From: Candidatus Hydrogenedentota bacterium | Lineage (GTDB): Bacteria > UBA8481 > J006 | Reading direction: 5' to 3' | DNA length: 64,000 nucleotides | NCBI GenBank assembly: GCA_003697085.1 | Contig: RFFU01000074.1 | Coordinates: 124,001 to 188,000, forward strand | In this document: piece by piece, positions 54,838-62,777 of the stretch | Numbering within the stretch: position 1 is the stretch's first letter | Layout: every line of letters starts with the position of its first letter | Notes under the pieces: generated by a model | Seen by the model: only the letters and a program-made list of their open reading frames with translations | Told to the model about the DNA's origin: nothing | Database searches by the model: none | Translations under genes and position numbers: made by a program

Positions 54838-56132
54838 GAATATTGGGGGCGGCGATGTCGGCGATCTTGCTTGGCCTTCTCTTGCAAGGGGGAGGGGAAT
54901 ATCTTCTTGAAGGATATTTTGTGATGGGGATAGGGGGAGGATTATTAATCATATGGCCATTTTCGGACGAAGAAAAAAGATTTGATTTTGGAAAGATCGT
55001 GCTTGTCGTTTGCGTTTCGGTGGCGCTCTTTTTTATGGGAGGCGGGTATTTTGGAAAGGATTTACTGGCGTTTCTTATTCCTCTAGTGATGATTGAATTC
55101 GTGACGGATCGCTTTCTTCGCCAGAGCGATAGAAGATCGGAAGAAATTTGGAGAAAATTTCGTAGAAGAAAGCAGGTGTTGGAAGAGCAAATCAGGAGGG
55201 AGGAAGAGAGAATCAACGAATTAATGGAGACGATGCGGAATTTGACGAGAACCTATGATACGATCAAAACATTGAGTGAATCCTTGGATCAGAGAGAAAC
55301 GCTTTCAAGATTGGGACGGATCTTGCATTCTGAGTTCGCCGTTCTGGATGCCTGCGTAATTTTGAAAAATTCGGACACAAGAGAAGAAGAAGTATGGTAT
55401 CTAGGATACGGCGAAGTGAAAAAACGAAGGCGGGGAGAATTCCGAGGGGAAAAAGGAGGGGGCATTGTTTATCGCATTCCATTACGTTCGGAAGGCGGAC
55501 GGATCGGGGAAATCTATATAAGGACGAAGACCGTTGAAAAGCGGGAGATTCTAGAAGCGATTGGTGAACAAGCAGGAATGGCATTGACGCGGGCGGTTCT
55601 ATACCAGAAGGTGGCCCATGAAGCACGAACAGATGCCCTTACAGGTTTATTAAATCACAAAAGTATTTTGGAATATGTTGAAGAGGAGATGACGAGGGCG
55701 AGAGCAACAGGGGAAGAATTTTCTTTTATGATGGCGGATATCGACCATTTTAAAAGGTTTAATGATATCTATGGGCATGAAGCAGGAGATGCCGTGTTGA
55801 TTGCCGTGGCTCGAACATTGACTCACGGCTTAAGAGCCAGTGATCGGGTGGGGCGTTGGGGGGGGGAAGAATTTGCGGTGCTTTTTCCAGAAACTCCGGC
55901 TTCCGGTGCCGCGGTTTATGCGGAGCGCTTTCGCCGAAACGTGGAAGCGAAGAAAATACATTTCAGCCAGTACGAAAAGCCGTTATCCGTCACCATTAGT
56001 GTCGGTGTGGCAGGTTATCCGGAGCATGCTACCACCGTCGAAGAACTGATAAATGCTGCCGATGCAGCACTTTACACCGCGAAAAGAAAAGGGCGAAATC
56101 AAATACAGAAGGCACAGGGAAAAAAGCAATAA
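54834..56132 (+). CDS. Second membrane diguanylate cyclase (GAF-like, GGDEF)
   Basis: A 432-residue protein, translationally coupled to the first cyclase (ATG 54834 inside its stop; GAGGG seven bases upstream). It has four short hydrophobic segments (AMSAILLGLLLQ, VMGIGGGLLIIW, IVLVVCVSVALFFMGGG, LLAFLIPLVMIEFV), a long coiled coil (~90-145), a divergent GAF-like domain (~145-270) and a GGDEF domain. Active-site WGGEEF and DIDHFKRFNDIYGHEAGD are complete. RASD stands at the inhibitory RxxD site five residues before the motif, so this enzyme is probably product-inhibited, unlike its partner. A pair with different feedback could set both threshold and level of c-di-GMP; the target is not in the window. 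Confidence 0.9.
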   Translation: MRILGAAMSAILLGLLLQGGGEYLLEGYFVMGIGGGLLIIWPFSDEEKRFDFGKIVLVVCVSVALFFMGGGYFGKDLLAFLIPLVMIEFVTDRFLRQSDRRSEEIWRKFRRRKQVLEEQIRREEERINELMETMRNLTRTYDTIKTLSESLDQRETLSRLGRILHSEFAVLDACVILKNSDTREEEVWYLGYGEVKKRRRGEFRGEKGGGIVYRIPLRSEGGRIGEIYIRTKTVEKREILEAIGEQAGMALTRAVLYQKVAHEARTDALTGLLNHKSILEYVEEEMTRARATGEEFSFMMADIDHFKRFNDIYGHEAGDAVLIAVARTLTHGLRASDRVGRWGGEEFAVLFPETPASGAAVYAERFRRNVEAKKIHFSQYEKPLSVTISVGVAGYPEHATTVEELINAADAALYTAKRKGRNQIQKAQGKKQ

Positions 56133-56167
56133 CGACAAGGCAGAAACCTGTTGGGGATAAAGACGGG

Positions 56168-56186
56168 GGCGTGAAGCGCCATTTTT
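56168..56186 (+). terminator. Weak candidate terminator after the cyclase pair
   Basis: GGCG (56168-56171) and CGCC (56177-56180) form a short stem with a five-base loop, followed by A and five T. It lies about 35 bases after the second cyclase stop. The stem is short, so support is weak. Confidence 0.3.
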
Positions 56187-56413
56187 GGGCCAACATCGGG
56201 CGAACGGATTCGCTTCCTGTCGGGGCCAAATCCGTGGTTGTTTTGCTTTACGGCGGAACTGCGGGAGTTGGATATCCTTCTCCTTTCGGGCCGGGACGTT
56301 GTTGTTGTTGCTGTGGCTTTTGTCAGGGGCGGGTGTCAGTGTTCCACGTTCTGTTGGAGGCGCGAAAGAAAGGGCCTTAGAAGGGAGAATACCAAGAAAG
56401 GATCACACGAACG

Positions 56414-57607
56414 TCAACCATCAACACGTTGCTGGTGATTTTGTTCCGATGGAGCGGAGAGGCCGGCGACGCGGAGTTGCAGAGGGGGGAGAGTATAATG
56501 AGGGCAAATTGGAGAATCGAGATAAAAGTAAGCGGTCGCTGACCAATCATCCTGTCGAAAAAAGTTGCACCATTGTCCCTCTTCGGGAGAGGACACATTT
56601 TCAAGTTCAAAGGGGGATTGAGGGGAAAAGATTTGTTGAATCGCCCCCGCAGGACCACATATTGTTACGGGGATCAGAGGGGCCTTTTTTTTATGAAGGC
56701 GTATGGCGTCGGGAAGCCATGTTCCTCCGATTGTTTGAATGGAAACGCGGCAAGCGCGATCAAAATAAACCGGATCACTGATATGATAGCGGTAGAACGA
56801 CCACTGGCGGTTTTCGGCATCGGCGATCAGGCATCCCTGAGTTTGATGAGAATAGGTGTTCATTCCCCAGGCCGTACCGATGTAATCTTCTGTCCCGGAT
56901 CCGCAGAGAGTCGGGTTTTTTTCATTGTCCAACCAGATTTTTACTTCGCCTTCCCCCCACCATGCGTTTTCATAAACGGGATTCGTGATAATTCCGATGT
57001 TACAGCCCAGGAATCGACCCGCTCCCTGGACAGGGGGGAGAATGACAAAATCCCTGCCGAGTTGATTCGGGGATTCCCGTCGCCACTGGGCATGGAAGTA
57101 ACAGACGTCGGAGGGATGAGATATTCCAAGAAGGAAATCGATATCATAAAAGAGAGAGTCAACAAAAAAGTCGGAGTCATTTGTCAGAGTGACGGAGGCG
57201 GAATTTCGAAACGGCATTGGGATGAAACAATTGAAGCTCCGGCCTTCCGGATTGGAAAAGAGCGCGGATTCAAAAGGGGTTGTGCGTCCCAATCCGATCC
57301 CGAAGAAGTCGCCCAAAGGAACCGATACAGCGGGCAAGGAAGAATCGTCCCATGTCATTTCAATTTTCAGAGACCGGAGAATTTCGGGGGAGCGGTCGCT
57401 GAGCGTCAGCCAAATACGAGTGATGAGACCACTTCCCCTTACTTCAAGCAGGTGTTTCTTTTCTCTCGGGCGGATTGGTTCACTAGGATGTCCCTTCGCC
57501 CCAAAGTTTTCCAAGCCCCCGCGGTTGGGGAGAGCACGGAGATTTTCGAATCCCGCCCAACGCGAGACCAATCCACGAGGTTTTCTATACAGTTCCATGG
57601 TTCTCAT
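56414..57607 (-). CDS. GH172 (DUF2961) family glycoside hydrolase
   Basis: A complete 397-residue DUF2961/GH172 protein with the family's parts in order: PRGLVSRWAGFENLRAL, the jelly-roll VRGSGLITRIWLTLS, PLGDFFGIG, CFIPMPFRNSASVTL, YFHAQWRRE, NAWWGEGEVKIWLDN and CGSGTEDYIGTAWG. The two Glu expected to be catalytic (GEGE and TEDY) are intact. Family enzymes cleave alpha-D-fructofuranosides or D-arabinofuranosides, often as homotrimers or multimers. ATG 57607 is the first start; ATG 57598 is an alternative, and neither has a strong Shine-Dalgarno. No signal peptide. It follows the GH42-like gene by 137 bases on the same strand, so the two may act on the same glycan. It shares motifs with the partial gene at 1-603. 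Confidence 0.92.
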   Translation of the reverse strand: MRTMELYRKPRGLVSRWAGFENLRALPNRGGLENFGAKGHPSEPIRPREKKHLLEVRGSGLITRIWLTLSDRSPEILRSLKIEMTWDDSSLPAVSVPLGDFFGIGLGRTTPFESALFSNPEGRSFNCFIPMPFRNSASVTLTNDSDFFVDSLFYDIDFLLGISHPSDVCYFHAQWRRESPNQLGRDFVILPPVQGAGRFLGCNIGIITNPVYENAWWGEGEVKIWLDNEKNPTLCGSGTEDYIGTAWGMNTYSHQTQGCLIADAENRQWSFYRYHISDPVYFDRACRVSIQTIGGTWLPDAIRLHKKKAPLIPVTICGPAGAIQQIFSPQSPFELENVSSPEEGQWCNFFRQDDWSATAYFYLDSPICPHYTLPPLQLRVAGLSAPSEQNHQQRVDG

Positions 57608-57744
57608 CTAATGTAGGTTTATTCATAGTCCGTAAAAAGGTAACGTCCGAGATTCTGCAGATTCACGGGACAAGGTGCAAGAGGCAACAAAACCGATGAA
57701 CTTTTGAAAAACTTGAAGAGAGGGAAACACCATAATTCTTTCGA

Positions 57745-60672
57745 CTAACTCAGTCTCAGATAGAGTCCCTTACCGGAAACAATAGGAACGGAAAAAGAGA
57801 ACCACTGTTCCCCTTCTTCCATTAAAGCATAGCGCTCACCGGTGGCCAAGTCTTCCACGAAATCAGCTCGAGGTTGATCGATCCGGACCTTAAAAGTATG
57901 AAAGAAAGGCTGTGTCTTGAGAAAACTCAGAGCCAGAAAAAATTCTCCGCTGGAGCCACGCACGACGTCTTTGAAGATGTTCAGCTGTTCAGAGGTGAAG
58001 TCCCTCGGTTGGATTTTCAAATATTGAGCCATTCGAACAAGGGAATGATGCTTTAAAGAGAGGCAGGATTCGTTATGGATATTACCATCAAGGGAATCGG
58101 AGGAATCATCGTATCCGGCGAGGAGAAGATTTCCTTTCCCGAAGGGACGTTTTACGAGGACAGGGCGGCCGGAAAGATCTTTCCAGAGGACGATTCCTTC
58201 AGATTTAACCGTGAAAGCGTTCCCCGTTGCTTGGCCTCCGCCAAACGAATCGGGGAAACGGACAGTCTTGAGCGAATAATCGTCGTATTGAACATCTTCG
58301 ATCTTGAAGATCTGCCTTAAAAAAGTTCGTGGTGGGTTTGTCGGGAGGCAAGAATGCGGAAAGATCAAAAGGTTGAGTCCTTTTTCGACAGACTCTCTGA
58401 GGAGCCAATAATATTCTTCATCTTCAGGGAGGAGGGGAACTCCCGATTCCGTGGTGTCGGAAGATGGAAGAGCGAGGAGACGGTAGCAGGAAAAGTCGAA
58501 ACGGTGTTTCTTACAAAGGTAGTCCGCGGTTTCATCAATCCGGAGGGCGACATGAGGCAGTTTGTTAGGGGTATTCCAACGGCCTTCCCCGAGAACGGCG
58601 ATTTCCGGATGGCGGCGTTGCGCCCCCATAATCGAGCGGCGGATATATCCGATACGCGCAACCTCTTCGCCAAAGACGTTGAGATCCGGGCCGGGTATTG
58701 TGTTGTAGTAGGCATTGAAGCGAAGGGAGCCGAAAAGCGCTTGATCAAGTTCCTTATAGGTGCCTCCAACCTGCCACGCTTCCCCTCCCCATTTTCGACC
58801 TGCGTTGTGTAAATATACCTTTGAAGGGTGAAATTTTTTTTCTTCCTGGAAATGTCGTTTTTTAACGTCGTACCAGGCGGTTTCAAGGTCGGAAATGGAG
58901 CCTAAGCCGTGTCCCGGGATATCCTCAGGAGTCTTGTTCGGTGCATATTTTAATAATATTCGGCGAATTTCCCGCATCCCTTGTCCCACCGACCATTCTC
59001 GGAAGCCGAGATAAACGGACCAGGCTTGGGGGGAATCGGGTGTAGGGACCGGTATTTCGTCAAAGGTCAAAAATGTTCTTTGAAAGAGAGCATTAATTTT
59101 GTGCAAGTCGAAGTTTAGTTCCTTGGTCAGGTAGCGAACAAATTCTTTGCGTTCGATCGGAGAGTAATCGAAGTAGTCGGGTGGATTAACGTAGTAATGA
59201 TAGCTGTAGGGAAAATCAGAATTTCCAAAATCAATAATGAGAAGATCGAGTGCTTTTTCATTTGCATAGCGCATTGCGAGTTGACAAACCATGCCAAAGT
59301 AGTGTTGGCGGTAGAAGGGACTCCAAATTGTGGGGAAATTGCCAGGGCGGCCGAATTTATCGATTGCAGGTTCTTTCAGGGTCCAGCGGGGGACACCGGC
59401 TTCCGCCAAACCGGAGCCGAAGGCGGTTGGAAAAAGCCAGAAACTAATGGAAAAGTTTTCGGATTCAGCGAAAGAGATTAGTTGATCAGGGATGGCCCAG
59501 TCGTAACGGCCGGGTTCGGGTTCGATATCTTCCCAAGGAAGATTTGCACGAATGAACTGTACCCCCCGATCGAGCAGGCCGCGGACAAAGGTCTTGTATT
59601 CTTCAGAAACTCTTCTTGTTTTAAAGGCGTGATATGTTGAGGCTCCAAAGCCGGGATGACGGCTCGTTCGTTCTTCAAGAACAAATTCTGATTTTTCATG
59701 GAAGGAGAGTATTTGGGAGCGCTTTCGGACGGAAAGATTCCATTTATGGATTCCGGGCTTTCTCGGAGGAAGAGGAATGTCGCGGAGGAGTCGGCCCTCG
59801 GCGGGAAGGGAGACAATGTCACGGAAAACGGTCTTGTGGGAAGAAGTGTTTTCAAGCAAAACTTCGATCTCTTCCAGATGTATTCCCGAGATATTGCGCA
59901 GTTCGATTGTTATTGGAGACGATTCGGATTCCAAATGGACGGCGGGAACGCGGATTGCTCCTTCGATCTCCACAGGGGTCAACCATTTCAACAATTTGAG
60001 GATCATCGAGGGAAGGACTTTCCATTTGCGATTCAAAAGTCCAGGATTGTAGGACCATTCAAGGGGGTAGGCGCCGCAAGCGACCTCCCGGGGTTCGCCG
60101 CCGTTGAATCCGATATGAACGACACGGCCTCCAAGAAAACGAGGGTCTTTTCTTTGGATTGTCACGACACAGTTTCTTTCCCAAGCGTCCCCGTTATCGT
60201 TACGAATGAGATTTTGCGTTATGTCATCCGGAAAGCCCGTCGTGCGAATAGCAACGCATTCCAACCCCTCGATCTCTCGAAAATCGTCGAGGGGAGCGAA
60301 GATTTCGCGGCCGGCCTCCGTTATTCCGGTGATTCGAATGGGATCATTGGCGCGGGTCATATGTAGTTCAAAAGAGTAGACGTTTCTATACGGATACCAC
60401 GAATCTTTGTGGGGAATATCGCCAAGGAAAAAGAGGCTTCCCCCTTCTTCATGGAAGCGGATAATCGCCCGTAATGCTTCGTGGGAGAAGTTACCTTTCG
60501 AATAAGGAAGCGCGAGAACATCTGTATGGGTTCGCGAGAGGTTTTCCAACTCGTGATGCCGGATGAAAACAGGGGAGAACTCAGGATGTTTTTCTAGAAG
60601 TTGCATGAGGTCATCGGCTGTATATTCGGCAACCGGTTGGAAGGCAGGGTCTTTCAAAATAGCAACTTTCAT
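57745..60672 (-). CDS. Large clan-A (GH42/beta-galactosidase-like) hydrolase with N-terminal amidotransferase-like fold
   Basis: A 975-residue protein. AGGAGA eight bases upstream fixes ATG 60672. The N-terminal ~230 residues resemble a ThuA or class-I amidotransferase-like fold (RFHEEGGSLFFLGDIPH). A beta domain follows (~230-330), then a TIM barrel related to GH42 and similar clan-A enzymes (GLLDRGVQFIRANLPWEDIE, PGRYDWAIPDQLISFAE). At the usual site of the acid/base (N-E) the sequence reads IDFGNSDFPYSYHY, with no Glu. Later FGEEVARIGYIRRS may hold the other carboxylate. The C-terminal part has a second amidotransferase-like region (RFDFSCYRLLALPS) and a beta domain. It could be an unusual beta-galactosidase-like enzyme, or a protein that binds but does not cut. 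Confidence 0.7.
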   Translation of the reverse strand: MKVAILKDPAFQPVAEYTADDLMQLLEKHPEFSPVFIRHHELENLSRTHTDVLALPYSKGNFSHEALRAIIRFHEEGGSLFFLGDIPHKDSWYPYRNVYSFELHMTRANDPIRITGITEAGREIFAPLDDFREIEGLECVAIRTTGFPDDITQNLIRNDNGDAWERNCVVTIQRKDPRFLGGRVVHIGFNGGEPREVACGAYPLEWSYNPGLLNRKWKVLPSMILKLLKWLTPVEIEGAIRVPAVHLESESSPITIELRNISGIHLEEIEVLLENTSSHKTVFRDIVSLPAEGRLLRDIPLPPRKPGIHKWNLSVRKRSQILSFHEKSEFVLEERTSRHPGFGASTYHAFKTRRVSEEYKTFVRGLLDRGVQFIRANLPWEDIEPEPGRYDWAIPDQLISFAESENFSISFWLFPTAFGSGLAEAGVPRWTLKEPAIDKFGRPGNFPTIWSPFYRQHYFGMVCQLAMRYANEKALDLLIIDFGNSDFPYSYHYYVNPPDYFDYSPIERKEFVRYLTKELNFDLHKINALFQRTFLTFDEIPVPTPDSPQAWSVYLGFREWSVGQGMREIRRILLKYAPNKTPEDIPGHGLGSISDLETAWYDVKKRHFQEEKKFHPSKVYLHNAGRKWGGEAWQVGGTYKELDQALFGSLRFNAYYNTIPGPDLNVFGEEVARIGYIRRSIMGAQRRHPEIAVLGEGRWNTPNKLPHVALRIDETADYLCKKHRFDFSCYRLLALPSSDTTESGVPLLPEDEEYYWLLRESVEKGLNLLIFPHSCLPTNPPRTFLRQIFKIEDVQYDDYSLKTVRFPDSFGGGQATGNAFTVKSEGIVLWKDLSGRPVLVKRPFGKGNLLLAGYDDSSDSLDGNIHNESCLSLKHHSLVRMAQYLKIQPRDFTSEQLNIFKDVVRGSSGEFFLALSFLKTQPFFHTFKVRIDQPRADFVEDLATGERYALMEEGEQWFSFSVPIVSGKGLYLRLS

Positions 60673-60911
60673 CCGTGAATCTCCTATTTTTGAAGTTGTT
60701 GCGTTTTAAAAAAAGGAAGATAAGATGTTAAATCGGAAACGAGGGGGAGAGTATCAATTTTTATCCTGGCGGCAAGGCGTTTATTTCGCAAAGACGCTCC
60801 CTGGAATCAAGCGGAAGAAAACCAGCGAAGGAATACGCATTTGGAGGAAACGGTGGGGAGGAAAAACGTGCGATCGTCTGCGGCTCGTCAAAAAGAGGAG
60901 GAAATGGGAAC
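60673..60911 (+). other. Divergent region between the GH42-like and PHP genes
   Basis: These 239 bases contain an A-rich stretch (GTTTTAAAAAAAGG near 60703) and the possible small frame at 60725-60928. No clear promoter with good -35 and -10 boxes was found on either strand. Confidence 0.3.
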
Positions 60912-60928
60912 TTGCGGGTAATTATTGA
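60725..60928 (+). CDS. Possible small basic protein (67 residues), unrecognised
   Basis: ATG 60725 has AAGGAAG six bases upstream and opens a 67-residue frame ending at TAA 60926, which overlaps the start region of the PHP gene. The product is very basic (LVKKRRKWE, GIKRKKTS) with no membrane segment or known motif. The Shine-Dalgarno and overlap suggest a coupled leader; the composition could also be chance in A/G-rich DNA. Confidence 0.3.
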   Translation: MLNRKRGGEYQFLSWRQGVYFAKTLPGIKRKKTSEGIRIWRKRWGGKTCDRLRLVKKRRKWELAGNY

Positions 60929-62699
60929 GACAAAGAATGAAAGAGGTCAAAGGATTCCGTGCACGATTCATCTCAAGGATAAGGAGGAAAGGTGTTTTTC
61001 GAGGGGATGGTATACGGATTACGAATGGATCTATTCTTCCGGACGGGCTGTTTTTGAGGTGGAGGGAGCGGCGTTTCCCTTGAGGGTCATCGTTCGTCGA
61101 GGTGCAAGATGCAGGGAAATAGTCGATGAAATCGGAGAGGAGGCATGCGGGGACTCCCAAGAGGTCGTCCGGGAGTACTCCCTTCAGAGGTGGGATAAGG
61201 GGATATTAGAGGGGTGGTTTTGTGGAGATGCACACAACCATGTGGCGAGGTCAGAAAAAGTCGAGGATTTTCGAACGATGTGGGATGCGGCCGAGGTGGC
61301 TGCGGCTGAGGGGCTCGATTTTGTGGGTTTGGGTTCGCCATGGACGCGAACTCACCACGTGAAATATCGGGACTCTATCGGACGGCCATTGGAGGCGATA
61401 ACAGAAGATGAGCGGGTGAAAGGGAAGTCGGTACCGGAGATTTGCGAAGAGATATCGCAGAAAGGTATTGTTTTAGCGATACCGGGGAACGAATTCATAA
61501 AAACGCGTTTTGCTCATCTTTTCCTCTTTGGTGGGAATATCGACGAAGATTACTGGCGGTATTACGATGATGTTTTTGATTTTTGGCAGTGTTCACGCTC
61601 AAGACGCGTTCGGGAACAGGAGCCCGAGTATCGTCTGAGGCCGATTTATGAAATATTGACGGACGAACGGTACTGCTGGGGAGCACGGGTATATGCTCAT
61701 CCCACAAGTTGGTGGTATGAACCCGAGGCGGGTTTTGTAACAAATATTGCGGCCACTCTTCCCTTCGATACCCTTGTTGGCCCCTTGTACGATGCGATAG
61801 TGGTGATGGGGTATGAACCGGAGAGGCGAGAGTATCAGGAGTTATGGTACGAGTTATTGAATAGAGGATATCGTATCACGGCGGTTTCGGAATTAGATGC
61901 ATGTTTTGATAATCGAAGATCCTTTTGCAATCGCCCGTTGGTATTGACTTATTGTCATATAGGGGACGATGTGATTGGGGCGAAGACGATAGCGGAAGCT
62001 GTAAAAAAGGGAAAAACGTTTGTAAGTTCCGGACCTCTGTTGGACATACGGGAAGAGGGAAAGACGGTTATCGGTGCGGTTTTGCCCTCCGACGGGCAAG
62101 AGCGGAAATGGAGCCTATTCGGAGATTATCAAATGCGATCGAGCGACGGCATTTCGCGTGTTCAATTAATTAGAAACGGGAAAATCCTACGGGAGTGGCG
62201 GCCGTGCGGGAGTTTCGAGGAATCTATTACAATCTGTGAACGGGAAGATTCTTGGTATGTGATGAAGGTGTATGGGAAGGAGGAGAAACGGGAACTTGCC
62301 CTATCGAGTGCTGTGTATTTCCGGAGAGATCTGAAACATCCCTTTTCCGGCCCGGTGATGACTCCTTTTGAGATTCGGGGGGGGAGGAATCAAGTTTTGG
62401 GATGCCGGGTTCACGATTTTGCGACGGGAAAGGAGAAAACGTATTGGGGAAAGGAGCGGGTTGAATTCGAAGCAACCGCGGCGTGTACCATAGAGGTGTT
62501 TGACCGGGAGGCGGGGAAAAAGATAAGAGAGGTTCGTCCGTTTTTCGATCACAAGCCGATATGGGATCACGCGCGGCATCTGTATTTGGGCAGATTTATT
62601 CGAAAGGAATTGGCATGCGGAGAGGTGCCGGTTGAGGCATTTCGAATAGGCGAGCTCCGAGACATTTTGCTACGAAAGATGATATTTCACGTGTCCTAA
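60912..62699 (+). CDS. CehA/McbA-type PHP-domain metallophosphoesterase-like protein
   Basis: A 595-residue protein. After an N-terminal beta domain (~1-95), GDAHNH at 105-110 opens a PHP domain, a distorted TIM barrel that binds up to three metals. Further likely ligands are GLDFVGLGSPW, IPGNEF, VYAHPTSWW and SELDACF. A beta-sandwich C-terminal domain follows (~395-595; RVQLIRNGKIL). The layout matches CehA/McbA-like proteins, which often accompany polysaccharide-utilisation genes and include phosphoesterases or carbohydrate-related hydrolases. TTG 60912 is chosen because GAGGAGGA lies ten bases upstream and no other start suits the N-terminal domain. Divergent from the GH42-like gene. No signal peptide. 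Confidence 0.8.
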   Translation: MRVIIETKNERGQRIPCTIHLKDKEERCFSRGWYTDYEWIYSSGRAVFEVEGAAFPLRVIVRRGARCREIVDEIGEEACGDSQEVVREYSLQRWDKGILEGWFCGDAHNHVARSEKVEDFRTMWDAAEVAAAEGLDFVGLGSPWTRTHHVKYRDSIGRPLEAITEDERVKGKSVPEICEEISQKGIVLAIPGNEFIKTRFAHLFLFGGNIDEDYWRYYDDVFDFWQCSRSRRVREQEPEYRLRPIYEILTDERYCWGARVYAHPTSWWYEPEAGFVTNIAATLPFDTLVGPLYDAIVVMGYEPERREYQELWYELLNRGYRITAVSELDACFDNRRSFCNRPLVLTYCHIGDDVIGAKTIAEAVKKGKTFVSSGPLLDIREEGKTVIGAVLPSDGQERKWSLFGDYQMRSSDGISRVQLIRNGKILREWRPCGSFEESITICEREDSWYVMKVYGKEEKRELALSSAVYFRRDLKHPFSGPVMTPFEIRGGRNQVLGCRVHDFATGKEKTYWGKERVEFEATAACTIEVFDREAGKKIREVRPFFDHKPIWDHARHLYLGRFIRKELACGEVPVEAFRIGELRDILLRKMIFHVS

Positions 62700-62741
62700 C
62701 GAAGCGGGAACATACCGTATACCACCAAGAGAATGGGTTGT

Positions 62742-62771
62742 TTGCAAGGAATTTAAAACGTTTGTTATAAT
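62742..62771 (+). promoter_or_regulatory. Candidate promoter, probably leaderless, for the PilX-like gene
   Basis: TTGCAA (62742-62747) and a perfect TATAAT (62766-62771) lie 18 bases apart. The expected transcription start falls near 62778, exactly the A of the first ATG, so the mRNA may have no leader. No Shine-Dalgarno precedes 62778. Confidence 0.5.
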
Positions 62772-62777
62772 GATGCA

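Noticed and set aside
56171-56781. Plus-strand frames after the cyclase pair with runs of Leu, Val or Cys
   Set aside because: They depend on a short GTT/TGT repeat near 56300, run into the GH172 gene on the opposite strand and lack a consistent frame or start.
56573-57616. Open frame of 347 codons on the plus strand opposite the complete GH172 gene
   Set aside because: The minus-strand frame encodes an intact, clearly conserved GH172 protein; the plus frame has no motif and is a mirror of its codon use.
59698-60366. Plus-strand frame of 222 codons opposite the GH42-like gene
   Set aside because: No start signal or known motif, and the minus strand carries a complete gene with a strong Shine-Dalgarno.
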